Below, in pieces: positions 26,369 to 33,844 of a DNA stretch of 64,000 bases. The notes under the pieces are model-generated. The model was given only the letters and a program-made list of their open reading frames with translations, searched no databases and was not told where the DNA came from. Every line of letters begins with the position of its first letter. Within the stretch, counting starts at the first letter, position 1. Made by a program: the position numbers and the translations under genes. Origin of the DNA: Acutalibacter muris (GTDB lineage: Bacteria; Bacillota; Clostridia; Oscillospirales; Acutalibacteraceae); the NCBI RefSeq assembly GCF_002201475.1, contig NZ_CP021422.1, positions 3,224,001 to 3,288,000 on the forward strand. The letters are read 5' to 3'.

Positions 26369-26593
26369 TTGCCCAAGAGCCAACCTTTCAAGATCGTCAT
26401 GCACTACCCCCAGACCGAAGATGGAATACGCCAGTTGTCCCGGCGTGTAGCCCAGGCCCACGCGGACGCGGTGATACATAAAGTCAACGGTACGCGGGGT
26501 TCTGTTAGAGAAAGAATTGAGTTGATGAAAGCTGTGAACAACGCCGCGAAGAGGGAGCGTGCAAGTCCCGCCACTGATGAACTAAGTCGCTGA
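26369..26593 (+). CDS. hypothetical protein
   Basis: 74 residues if started at TTG 26369 behind GGAGG; the frame itself opens at GTG 26360. Charged, helical, ending in the Lys/Arg-rich KAVNNAAKRERAS. No family recognised. It follows MobC by 72 bases in the same direction and may be a mobilisation accessory. Confidence 0.5.
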   Translation: MPKSQPFKIVMHYPQTEDGIRQLSRRVAQAHADAVIHKVNGTRGSVRERIELMKAVNNAAKRERASPATDELSR

Positions 26594-26615
26594 CGCAGTT
26601 AAAATAAACTTAAAA

Positions 26616-27254
26616 CTAAACTAAAAACATTATCAAAAATGATTGACAAACAAAAACACGGATAGGAGAAAAGCTGTCCATGAAAAGTTTAATATCGCGA
26701 CTTAATGCGTAAAAGTCCCAGAGAGTGTTTCTCTCCGGGACTTTTGCTTTATAAAAAACCATTAACTCTTTCAGCCACTCCGGCGGGCTCTGAGAGATAG
26801 CCAGCAGCTCCCCATTCTCATACCGGGCCACCTCCATAAAGCCGTTGCCATTGTCAAAGAACCTAGCCTCGTCGCAGTAGGGCAGCACCTTTACAAGGGC
26901 CTCAAACCGCCCCGCATACCGCCGCTCCACGTCCCGCTGGGGGATATTGTGCCCGCCCTTTTTGACGCGGTTCTCAATGCGCGAAAGGCTCTCCTCAAGG
27001 CTATCCAGACCGATATAGTACAGCCGGATGGTATAGCCCAGCTCCTTTGCCTGCCGGATGGTGCGCTCCGTTCTGGCCCCGGCCAGGGTGGTCTCCTGGG
27101 TGAAGTTCAAGCCCTTCCCCAGGCACTCGTTCATTTTCTCGACTGGCGGGTGCTCTAAAATATGGCCTAAATCGTTTCGTACTGCTTGTAGTATTCCGAG
27201 CAGACTGGATTTTCCGCATCCGTTTACCCCGCCGATGATGGTGTATAGTTTCAC
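26616..27254 (-). CDS. zeta-toxin-like AAA kinase, possibly defective
   Basis: 212 residues with the P-loop GGVNGCGKSS at about 8-17, FTQETTLAG, and LYYIGLDSLEESLSRI, as in zeta toxins that phosphorylate UDP-N-acetylglucosamine. Between the P-loop and FTQETTL the usual segment with the DxD-type catalytic Asp appears about 20 residues short. The last 40 residues have no counterpart and run through a hairpin (26711-26745), suggesting a lost stop codon. No epsilon antitoxin gene is adjacent. Confidence 0.65.
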   Translation of the reverse strand: MKLYTIIGGVNGCGKSSLLGILQAVRNDLGHILEHPPVEKMNECLGKGLNFTQETTLAGARTERTIRQAKELGYTIRLYYIGLDSLEESLSRIENRVKKGGHNIPQRDVERRYAGRFEALVKVLPYCDEARFFDNGNGFMEVARYENGELLAISQSPPEWLKELMVFYKAKVPERNTLWDFYALSRDIKLFMDSFSPIRVFVCQSFLIMFLV

Positions 27255-27365
27255 AGTGTGTTCCTCCGATGGTTCTGCTTAACTTCATTATACCACATCC
27301 TTCCCCGGATAGAAAGAAAAATACTTCGCTGTAAAATTCGCGGTTGAATTTCTCGGCAAAATGGT

Positions 27366-27465
27366 GTATACTTTACGAAGTGAAGTGTGCAAAGCCACTT
27401 CACTCTCGAAAAGTATACTTTTTGAAAGATAGCGGCTTCACACGCTCGTCTTTCATAAAGTATAC
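27366..27465. promoter_or_regulatory. operator region of the toxin-antitoxin pair
   Basis: A nearly perfect 22-bp inverted repeat has arms starting GTATACTTT and ending GTATAC (27366-27418) around TGCAAAGC. A third GTATAC lies at 27460-27465, just ahead of the ATG at 27498. Repeated palindromes are typical of antitoxin-autoregulated promoters. Confidence 0.6.
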
Positions 27466-27497
27466 TATTACTTACTACAACAAAGGAGCTGAATCTT

Positions 27498-27752
27498 ATG
27501 CCGAACATCAAGCCTATCTCTGACCTGAGAAACTACACCGAGGTCCTGCGGGACGTGGACGTGGGCGCGCCGGTCTTCCTGACCCGCAACGGCCGGGGCA
27601 AGTACGCCATTCTGGACATGGCCGACTATGAGAAGCTACAAGCCTCTATCTGGCTGATGAACGAGCTGGAAAAGGGGCGGCGCTCCGGCGAGGAAAAGGG
27701 CTGGCTGAGCATTGAGGAAGTGGAAAGGAGCCTGGGGATTGCCGATGACTAA
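27498..27752 (+). CDS. Phd/YefM-family antitoxin
   Basis: 84 residues. The N-terminal Phd fold (IKPISDLRNYTEVLRDV, PVFLTRNGRGKYAILDMADYE) binds DNA. The C-terminal helix (EEKGWLSIEEVERSLG) neutralises the toxin. RBS AAAGGAG. It overlaps the toxin gene by 8 bases. It would repress its own promoter and stabilise the element in the lineage. Confidence 0.9.
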   Translation: MPNIKPISDLRNYTEVLRDVDVGAPVFLTRNGRGKYAILDMADYEKLQASIWLMNELEKGRRSGEEKGWLSIEEVERSLGIADD

Positions 27753-28080
27753 ACTTCACATATCCGATGATGCGCGGGCCGATATGGCCGAAATCAAGGC
27801 CTATATTTCCGAGGGGCTGGGCAACCCCCAGGCAGCTAGATCCACCGCTAAGAAAATCACCCAGCGCATCCGCCAGCTTCAGGACTTCCCGCTCATGGGA
27901 CCGCCGCTGAACTCCATTGTGGCCCTTGAGAGCGAGTACCGCTTTCTGGTTTCCGGCAACTACCTGATTTTTTACCGGGCGGAAGGGAACGACGTGTACG
28001 TTGACCGAGTTTTCTACGGCCGCCGGAACTATCCCGAGCTGCTCTTTGGAGCCGCCGGTCTTTCAGAAGATGAAGAATAA
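27745..28080 (+). CDS. ParE/RelE-family toxin
   Basis: 111 residues from ATG 27745, overlapping the antitoxin stop. It has the ParE/RelE pattern: HISDDARADMAEIKAYI, a central helix pair, then EYRFLVSGNYLIFYRAEGN and VDRVFYGRRNY, where the basic residues at the end are characteristic. Targets of such toxins are gyrase (ParE) or ribosome-bound mRNA (RelE); sequence alone does not decide. It probably acts as an addiction module for the skin element. Confidence 0.88.
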   Translation: MTKLHISDDARADMAEIKAYISEGLGNPQAARSTAKKITQRIRQLQDFPLMGPPLNSIVALESEYRFLVSGNYLIFYRAEGNDVYVDRVFYGRRNYPELLFGAAGLSEDEE

Positions 28081-28116
28081 GAACTGCCCGGGGGTGTTTG
28101 GCTCCCGGGTATTTCT

Positions 28117-28614
28117 CTACAGAATCAAAACCGCTTTCAGCCTCTCCCAGCTCTTTTTCCTGGTCTTTTTCCGTCCCATCTCCCAATCCCGCACCGACTT
28201 CTCCCCGACCCCCGCCAGCTCCGCAAATGCCTTCCGGCTCAACCCCAGCCTTTTCCGAGCGTACCGTATCCGGTCAACCGGCCCGCCATAGAGGAACCGG
28301 CTATACTCGTCCAGCAAATCCTCCACCGGCACCTGATATAGCTCTGCCAGCTTGTCCACCGCATAAGCCGGATACTCCTGGCAGTCCCCGCGCTCCATCT
28401 CCTCATACAGAGTTTGAGAGATACCCACCCGCTGGGCCACCTCTTTCTGCATCAACCCTAACCTAAGCCGACACCAACGCAGTCTCTCTGGCACGGTGTG
28501 CAAGTCTTCATACCTCTTGCCTATCCCCATTGCGAACACCTGGAACGTGTGCACATAAAGCGGCGCACACCTGCCGCTCCGGCCCATCAGGTACAGTCCA
28601 TCCCCCAAAGGCAT
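28117..28614 (-). CDS. double helix-turn-helix regulator directly behind the sigK 5' half
   Basis: 165 residues with two XRE-type DNA-binding domains: about 41-65 (LGLMQKEVAQRVGISQTLYEE, part) and about 120-150 (GLSRKAFAELAGVGEKSV). Its first ATG (28614) lies two bases after the truncated sigK stop, with no independent ribosome site, so translation could be coupled to the sigK fragment. ATG 28530 is an alternative start. It would be transcribed from the sigK promoter only while the element is integrated, a fitting place for an excision regulator (inference). Confidence 0.75.
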   Translation of the reverse strand: MPLGDGLYLMGRSGRCAPLYVHTFQVFAMGIGKRYEDLHTVPERLRWCRLRLGLMQKEVAQRVGISQTLYEEMERGDCQEYPAYAVDKLAELYQVPVEDLLDEYSRFLYGGPVDRIRYARKRLGLSRKAFAELAGVGEKSVRDWEMGRKKTRKKSWERLKAVLIL

Positions 28615-28616
28615 TT

Positions 28617-28982
28617 TTACCCGCCATATCTCTCTCGTGTTAGCATAGCATTTTCAATACACTTAGAAGCATAACTGGAAAGCCGTATCCCTTTCCCCGC
28701 GTCAAAGGTATCCACCGCCTTTATCAGCCCTATTGTCCCTATCGAAACCAGATCCTCCTGGTCGCTGCCGCTGACATAGTATTTCTTCACGATATGCGCC
28801 ACCAGCCGCAGGTTATGTTCTATAAGCCGCTGCCGGGCGGCGGCGCTGCCTGCGGCCATCTCCGAGAGGGCCTGCCGCTCGGCCTGGGCGCCCAGCGCCC
28901 GGGGGAAACTTCCCGCACCGGTGACGTGCAGGAGAAGGTAGACGGCGTGGGACAGGAGGTCGAGGAAATTTGCAAAAAACAT
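28617..28982 (-). pseudogene. sigK: RNA polymerase pro-sigma-K, 5' half (interrupted by skin element)
   Basis: From ATG 28982 (AGGAG at 8 bases) it encodes a hydrophobic pro-sequence (FFANFLDLLSHAVYLLLHV), then region 2: LIEHNLRLVAHIVKKYY, DLVSIGTIGLIKAVDTFD, SSYASKCIEN. After the core it runs only nine codons into the element (AMLTRERYGG) before TAA. The pro-sequence implies membrane-linked processing as in Bacillus, unlike C. difficile sigma-K, which lacks it. Without excision the product lacks regions 3-4 and cannot recognise -35 elements. Confidence 0.93.
28649..28653. other. skin element attachment core, 5'-half side
   Basis: Minus strand GAAAATGCTATG. Exchange at AAATG with the copy at 15431-15435 gives ATT-GAA-AAT-GAA-ATC, which is the conserved IENEI of sigma-K. 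Confidence 0.8.
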
Positions 28983-29026
28983 GGGGGTCACTCCTATACA
29001 ATTAACCTGTTTAATACTTTATGTTA

Positions 29027-29034
29027 ATTGTATG
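29027..29034 (-). promoter_or_regulatory. sigma-E-type -10 element upstream of sigK
   Basis: CATACAAT on the minus strand matches the sigma-E -10 consensus CATACAMT exactly, 45 bases ahead of the ATG. An AAATATT further upstream resembles the -35 box, but its 12-bp spacing is short. Confidence 0.55.
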
Positions 29035-29087
29035 AGCGGCCCCCAAAATATTTGCTTGTACCTGCCGGTTTATTCCGCGATAAGCCC

Positions 29088-30065
29088 TCAAAACAGCAGA
29101 TCATAATTCACCGGCGTATAGAAAAGCCGCCTGACCTCCCCCGGCTCCCTGGTCCTCGCCAGCGCCCACATAAGCTTTGTCACCGCCGCCTCCAGGGTCA
29201 TGTCGTAGGGCTCCAGAAGCCCCTCCCGCTCCTTGAGCCTGTGGCCCACCTGATACACCGACAGGTCGCTGCCCTCCTGGGGCACCTGGGTGGCAAGCAC
29301 TACGGTCTTGCCCGCGTTCAGTATGCTTTCAAGCTCCGAAAGGTACGCGTCCGGGATGCCGCCCACGCCGTAGCTCTCGATTATCAGCCCGTCGCAGAGC
29401 CCCCCAAAGGAGGTAAACATCTCCGGCGGCAGGCCGGGTATCAGCTTCAGAAGGGCCACCCGGGTATTGAGCTTATGGGTGAAAACCGGCTCCCCCGCCC
29501 CCTTATAGGGTATGAAGCGCACCACCCGCCGGTCCCGAAGCTCCGCGATATCCGGGAAGTTGAGGCTTGAAAAGGCGTTATAGCTCTTGGTACGGGTCTT
29601 TCTGGCCCTGGTCCCCGCTATCACATGGCCGCCGAATACTATGCACACCCCGCTGTCCCCGCTGCACGCATAGCTGAAGCTGTCAAGAAGGTTCTGCCTT
29701 GCGTCGGTGTCCTCCCGGTCGATAGGCCGCTGAGCCCCGGTCAGAACGATGGGCTTGCCGGTGTTCTGTATGAGATAGGAGAGCGCGGCGGCGGTATAGG
29801 CCAGGGTGTCCGTGCCGTGGCATATAACAAAGCCGTCAAAGCGGCCGTAATTCTCCTCTATCACCTCCGCTATCAGGAGCCAGTCCCCGGGGGATATGTT
29901 GGTGCTGTCCAGGTTCAGGGGCTGGACGGCCTCCACACGGCAAAGGCCCCTGACCTCCGGCACCCTGGCCAGCAGCTCCTCCGCCGAAAACCCCGGCGCA
30001 AGGCCCGTCCCGGTTTTGCGGGAGGCGATGGTGCCGCCGGTGGCGATGAGCAGTATCTTTTTCAT
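29088..30065 (-). CDS. L-asparaginase
   Basis: 325 residues from ATG 30065. It has both catalytic threonine motifs of asparaginases: ATGGTIAS at about 7-14 and CHGTDTLAYTAA near residue 85, plus the GAQRP loop. It hydrolyses asparagine to aspartate and ammonia. No signal peptide, so it is a cytosolic type I-like enzyme. The longer frame to 30305 overlaps the next gene and has no ribosome site. An ammonia-dependent asparagine synthetase (asnA) lies in the same window at 33845. Confidence 0.92.
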   Translation of the reverse strand: MKKILLIATGGTIASRKTGTGLAPGFSAEELLARVPEVRGLCRVEAVQPLNLDSTNISPGDWLLIAEVIEENYGRFDGFVICHGTDTLAYTAAALSYLIQNTGKPIVLTGAQRPIDREDTDARQNLLDSFSYACSGDSGVCIVFGGHVIAGTRARKTRTKSYNAFSSLNFPDIAELRDRRVVRFIPYKGAGEPVFTHKLNTRVALLKLIPGLPPEMFTSFGGLCDGLIIESYGVGGIPDAYLSELESILNAGKTVVLATQVPQEGSDLSVYQVGHRLKEREGLLEPYDMTLEAAVTKLMWALARTREPGEVRRLFYTPVNYDLLF

Positions 30066-30133
30066 TTCAGTCACCCTTTTATGCTTTTCAAATTTATCTG
30101 GCAGTACCAGTATACCCCCTTTCCGCCGGGCGG

Positions 30134-30379
30134 TCAAGCTCCGCTTTTCTCCCCCTGCCTTTTTTGCAGCCTGCGCCAGTTTATATAGGTATAGGAGTCG
30201 TTCACAAGAAACACCGCAAAACACACCGTCACCGAGAGGTAGGAGGGCTCCCCAATACTCGCCATCACCCAGAGCACGATAAGCACCAGCGCCACAGAGC
30301 AGCACCAGAGCGCCCGCTCCCCCCGGGTAAAATAGTGGTAGAAATCGCGCAAAAGTGTGCGAAAATCAGCTTTTTTCAT
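30134..30379 (-). pseudogene. PnuC-like membrane protein with a large internal deletion
   Basis: 81 residues. The beginning (FTRGERALWCCSVALVLIVLW) resembles the first helix of PnuC nicotinamide riboside/mononucleotide transporters. The end (CFAVFLVNDSYTYINWRRLQKRQ, shown partly) resembles the last helix with its NDxYxxINWxR motif. A full PnuC has about 200-240 residues and seven helices; the middle is missing. Probably a remnant, though a functional small two-helix protein cannot be excluded. Confidence 0.5.
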
Positions 30380-30420
30380 ACTAAAAACCCCCGAAAAATG
30401 TACTATAATTTAAAAAACAG

Positions 30421-30468
30421 GGCACCCCGCGCACATCTTCAAAGACCTAACGATGTGCGCCGGGTGCC
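30421..30468 (-). terminator. terminator of leuB
   Basis: A long stem (GGCACCC-CGCGCACATC pairing with GATGTGCGC-CGGGTGCC) is followed on the minus strand by TGTTTTTT. Confidence 0.8.
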
Positions 30469-30527
30469 AAAGCTTTACTATTGCACCTGCTGCCCGGTGG
30501 CAGCTATTAAGTTTTCCGTACCAGGGT

Positions 30528-31604
30528 TCAGATAAGGGAGGCCACTATGTCCCCCATCTCCCCGCACCCCACCAGCTTCGCGCCGCAGCCCTCGGTGTAG
30601 ATATCCCGGGTGCGGGCCTTGGTGAGCGCCTTTGCCACAGCGTCCTCTATGGCCTTCGCAGCCTCGGGCTCGTCCAGAGAGTACCGAAGCAGCATGGCTA
30701 TTGACAGTATGGTTGCCAGCGGGTTCGCCGCGTCCTGTCCGGCGATGTCAGGGGCGGAGCCATGGATAGGCTCGTACAGTCCGAAGCCGCTGCCGCCTAA
30801 ACTAGCCGAGGCCAGCATACCGATGGAGCCGCTTATCATGGAGGCCTCGTCCGAGAGAATATCCCCGAACATATTGGAGGTAAGTATCACGTCGAACTGC
30901 CCCGGGTCCCGGACCAGCTGCATGGCGGTATTATCCACGTACAGATGGCTGACCTGCACCTCGGGGTACTCCTTTGCTATCCTGTCCACCGTGGCCCGCC
31001 ATAACCTGGAACTGTCCAGCACGTTGGCCTTGTCCACGCTTGTAAGCCGTTTATCACGCTTTTGGGCCATGTCAAAGGCCACCCGGGCAATGCGTTCTAT
31101 CTCCGGCACGGAGTACCGCTCGGTGTCAAAGGCGGACTTCACGCCGTCCCTCTCCTCGGTGCCCCTGTCCCCGAAGTAGATGCCCCCGGTGAGCTCTCTG
31201 ACCACCATTATGTCAAGGCTCTCCCCGATTATCTCGGGCTTCAGGGGAGACGCGCCCCGCAGGGGCGCGAATATCACGGCGGGACGCAGGTTGGCGTAGA
31301 GCCCCAAGGCCTTGCGTATGCCCAGAAGCCCCGCTTCGGGCCTGTTGTTCCCGGGCTCCTTGTCCCACTTGGGCCCGCCCACTGCGCCCAGTATCACCGA
31401 ATCCGCCGCCTTGCAGGAATTGACGGTCTCCTCCGGCAGGGGGACCCCTGTGGCGTCTATGGCCGCGCCCCCCAGGAGCTGATAGTCATATTCTACCGAA
31501 AAGCCAAACTTGTCCGCGGCCTTATCCAATGCCTTTATGGCCTCGTCCACTATCTCGGGCCCGATGCCGTCGCCCTTTAAAACGGTGAGCTTATAATTTT
31601 TCAT
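30528..31604 (-). CDS. leuB: 3-isopropylmalate dehydrogenase
   Basis: 358 residues, full length. N-terminal [15 protein letters not shown], substrate Arg loops ([21 protein letters not shown], part), [17 protein letters not shown] (metal-binding Asp residues) and [14 protein letters not shown] (NAD-specific). It oxidises and decarboxylates 3-isopropylmalate in leucine synthesis, completing leuC/leuD at the left end of the window. Own promoter and terminator, so transcribed alone. Confidence 0.95.
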   Translation of the reverse strand: MKNYKLTVLKGDGIGPEIVDEAIKALDKAADKFGFSVEYDYQLLGGAAIDATGVPLPEETVNSCKAADSVILGAVGGPKWDKEPGNNRPEAGLLGIRKALGLYANLRPAVIFAPLRGASPLKPEIIGESLDIMVVRELTGGIYFGDRGTEERDGVKSAFDTERYSVPEIERIARVAFDMAQKRDKRLTSVDKANVLDSSRLWRATVDRIAKEYPEVQVSHLYVDNTAMQLVRDPGQFDVILTSNMFGDILSDEASMISGSIGMLASASLGGSGFGLYEPIHGSAPDIAGQDAANPLATILSIAMLLRYSLDEPEAAKAIEDAVAKALTKARTRDIYTEGCGAKLVGCGEMGDIVASLI

Positions 31605-31642
31605 ACTGCCAAACCCCTTTTATCTTTCAGTTTATACTGGAA

Positions 31643-31671
31643 ATTTTAGCACAATGAAGCCCTTCTGTCAA
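31643..31671 (-). promoter_or_regulatory. promoter of leuB
   Basis: Minus strand: TTGACA (31671-31666), 17-bp spacer, TAAAAT (31648-31643). Confidence 0.7.
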
Positions 31672-31693
31672 GCAGGGCGGCCTTTGAAAGAAC

Positions 31694-31722
31694 TTGACAT
31701 TCCAGGGAGTATATGCTACAAT
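31694..31722 (+). promoter_or_regulatory. promoter of the YhfC-like gene
   Basis: TTGACA (31694-31699), 17-bp spacer, TACAAT (31717-31722). The ATG at 31772 lies 49 bases further, behind AAAGGAG. Confidence 0.75.
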
Positions 31723-31771
31723 ACACACAACGTTTAACTTAAACGTAAAATATCCAAAGGAGAATAAGCAT

Positions 31772-32584
31772 ATGCAGAACGTACCAAACATATTTCAGTC
31801 CGTAATAGTCCTGGCCATAACCTCCCTGCTCCTGCTGGCGCTGCCCGTAATCGCGGCCCTCGTCTGGAGAAGGCGCGCAAAGCCCAGCTTCGTGCCCCTG
31901 TTCCTGGGGGCGGCGGGCTTCCTGCTCTTTGCTCGGGTGTTGGAGCTGGGGGTACATATGGTGTGCATCGTCATGGACAACCCCGTCTCCCGCACGATAC
32001 TTTCAAGCACGCCCCTCTACGTGCTCTACGGCGCGTCTATGGCCGGTATCTTCGAGGAGTGCGGGCGCTATGTCTTTTTGCGCTTCACCATGAAGAAGCA
32101 CCGCGGCAGAGAGGACTACGTCATGTACGGCATAGGCCACGGCGGCATAGAGGTCTTTGTCATACTCATGGGCATTTTGAGCTATCTGGTGACAGCCGTG
32201 CTGTTGATGCTCCAGGGCCCCGAAGCCACAGGAAAAATGCTGGACCCCACAGGCGCCGGTAATATCGGCCCCGCCCTGGAGGCCGCGGCCAGCTTCGGCC
32301 CCATGATGGGGCTGCTGAACATTGTGGAGCGCGTACTAGTCATGTCCGCGCACATCTCCCTGACCCTGGTGGTGGCCTATGGGCTGGACACGGGCAAGAG
32401 CCGCCTGTACCTGCCCCTGGCTATCCTGGCCCACGCTTTAGTGGACGTTTTCGCCGCCCTGTACCAGCGTGGCGCGGTGAGTATGCTTCTCTGCGAGGGC
32501 TGGGTGCTTTTGTGGGCGGTGCTGCTGGCGGTCTGGGCCGTCAGGCTCTATAAAAAGCTCAATACTTCCCCCGCAAATTCTTAA
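31772..32584 (+). CDS. YhfC-family intramembrane protein (putative glutamic-type protease)
   Basis: 270 residues with seven or eight hydrophobic segments. Conserved motifs are FEECGRYVFLRF near residue 95 and GIGHGGIEVFVI near 125; the Glu and His residues recall CAAX/Abi-type intramembrane proteases. The substrate is unknown. The frame from 31694 was rejected because it starts in the promoter. Its end overlaps the convergent isomerase gene by 26 bases. Confidence 0.75.
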   Translation: MQNVPNIFQSVIVLAITSLLLLALPVIAALVWRRRAKPSFVPLFLGAAGFLLFARVLELGVHMVCIVMDNPVSRTILSSTPLYVLYGASMAGIFEECGRYVFLRFTMKKHRGREDYVMYGIGHGGIEVFVILMGILSYLVTAVLLMLQGPEATGKMLDPTGAGNIGPALEAAASFGPMMGLLNIVERVLVMSAHISLTLVVAYGLDTGKSRLYLPLAILAHALVDVFAALYQRGAVSMLLCEGWVLLWAVLLAVWAVRLYKKLNTSPANS

Positions 32585-33308
32585 AGCTTATCTCAAGGCA
32601 GTCGAAGGGGCTGCCCACGCAGGTGTCCTGCTCCACCAGAAGATGCTCTGTCCCGCACCTCTTTGCCGTCTTAATAATTTTATCAAAGTCCAGGTTACCC
32701 TCCCCCACCGGGGCCATCACCGGCTCCCAGCCGCTTACGGCCATATCCTTAAGGTGTATGCAAGGTATGCGCCCAGAGAGCTTCTCCATCCAGGCGCACA
32801 CGTCAGCGCCGCCCATATGCACCCAGTAGGTGTCCAGGGTAAAGCCCAGCTCACCGGGGGCGAAGTTCTCCAGCAGGGTGTCTATCACCAGCTTGCCGCC
32901 GAACTTCTGGAACTCCACGTTGTGATTATGGTACATCAGCAGCTTGCCTGCGGCGGCAATTTTCCTTGCGGCCTCTTTATAGTCATCGGCGAAGTGCCAA
33001 AGCCATTCGGGAGAGCAGTATTTCTTGGGCATCATGCCGATGCCTATGTACTTACAGCCCATGACGTCGTGCTCTTTTATGACGTTCTCTGTGTCGTTCA
33101 GAATACGGTTGGGGTCCGTATGGGTCAGCACTATCTCGAGTCCGTGCTTATCGCAGAGCTCCCGGACCCGCTCCGGGGCGATGGGCCCTACGGCCGATAT
33201 CTGCACGGTGGTATAGCCCATTTGGGCCACCCGCATAAGGGAGTAGTCCAGGTCCTTTTCCGTCTGGGTGTACTCGCGTAAGGTGAAAAGCTGCGCGCCT
33301 AGTTTCAC
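32559..33308 (-). CDS. sugar phosphate isomerase/epimerase
   Basis: 249 residues of the xylose-isomerase-like TIM-barrel family: KLGAQLFTLREYTQTEKD, TTVQISAVGPI, MYHNHNVEFQKFGG, LDTYWVHMGGADV and HLKDMA with metal-ligand His, Glu and Asp. Together with the genes at 3392 and 34896 it makes three paralogous barrels in one region, suggesting use of several polyols or rare sugars (inference). Confidence 0.85.
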   Translation of the reverse strand: MKLGAQLFTLREYTQTEKDLDYSLMRVAQMGYTTVQISAVGPIAPERVRELCDKHGLEIVLTHTDPNRILNDTENVIKEHDVMGCKYIGIGMMPKKYCSPEWLWHFADDYKEAARKIAAAGKLLMYHNHNVEFQKFGGKLVIDTLLENFAPGELGFTLDTYWVHMGGADVCAWMEKLSGRIPCIHLKDMAVSGWEPVMAPVGEGNLDFDKIIKTAKRCGTEHLLVEQDTCVGSPFDCLEISFKNLRGKY

Positions 33309-33337
33309 AATTATGACCTCCCGATAATTTTACTATC

Positions 33338-33366
33338 ATATTAGCGCAGTACCTCGGGAATGTCAA
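33338..33366 (-). promoter_or_regulatory. promoter of the isomerase gene
   Basis: Minus strand: TTGACA (33366-33361), 17-bp spacer, TAATAT (33343-33338). It is back to back with the ridA promoter. Confidence 0.65.
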
Positions 33367-33370
33367 GGGC

Positions 33371-33397
33371 TTGATTTTTTCCCGCAAAAAGTATAAT
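33371..33397 (+). promoter_or_regulatory. promoter of the ridA-asnA pair
   Basis: TTGATT (33371-33376), 15-bp spacer, TATAAT (33392-33397), with ATG at 33436. The spacer is two bases short of optimal. Confidence 0.5.
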
Positions 33398-33435
33398 ATA
33401 TATGGTGTATAAAAAAATCAAAGGAGGATATTTCC

Positions 33436-33810
33436 ATGAACAAGACAATAACAGCTCAAAATGCCCCTGCCGCCGTGGGCCCCTACTGCCACGCAAAGCT
33501 CTGCGGCAATACTCTCTACACCTCCGGCCAGCTGGGGCTCGTCCCCGCCACAGGAGAGCTGCCCGACGGGGTAGAAGCCCAAGCCAGGCAGGCCCTTGAG
33601 AACCTTAAAGCCGTGCTTGAAGCCAGCGGCATGGCCCTCTCAGATGTGGCCAAGACCACCGTATTTTTGGCAGACATCAACGACTTCGCGGCTATAAACG
33701 CCATTTACGCCGAGTATTTCACCGGCGAGGCCCCTGCCCGCTCCTGCGTCCAGGTGGCGGCCCTTCCCAAGGGCGCACTCTTTGAGATAGAGGCCGTCGC
33801 AGTAAAGTAA
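33436..33810 (+). CDS. RidA family enamine/imine deaminase
   Basis: 124 residues, the standard length. Signature blocks are [25 protein letters not shown] (part), the conserved Arg in [23 protein letters not shown] (part) and Glu near the C-terminus. It hydrolyses reactive 2-aminoacrylate-type enamines made by PLP enzymes. RBS AAAGGAGG. asnA follows 34 bases downstream in the same unit. Confidence 0.92.
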   Translation: MNKTITAQNAPAAVGPYCHAKLCGNTLYTSGQLGLVPATGELPDGVEAQARQALENLKAVLEASGMALSDVAKTTVFLADINDFAAINAIYAEYFTGEAPARSCVQVAALPKGALFEIEAVAVK

Positions 33811-33844
33811 GGCAAAGCAAACTAACCGATTGGAGGTGTTTCCC

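Larger units (their letters stand above)
15431..28653. mobile_element. sigK intervening (skin-type) element, 13,218 bp between cores
   Basis: The element lies exactly between the two halves of sigK and starts with a large serine recombinase at the sigK 3' side, the arrangement of the B. subtilis and C. difficile skin elements. Contents: recombinase, a putative defence operon, an IS630, repressor switch, primase-helicase with repeats, MobC, zeta-like kinase, toxin-antitoxin pair and an HTH regulator. The defence operon is visibly more AT-rich than the host. The mixture of plasmid and phage genes suggests an integrated satellite or plasmid rather than a full prophage. Confidence 0.92.

Noticed and set aside
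15431..28653. A complete prophage at sigK
   Set aside because: No capsid, terminase, portal or tail gene is present. The content is that of a plasmid-like or satellite element.
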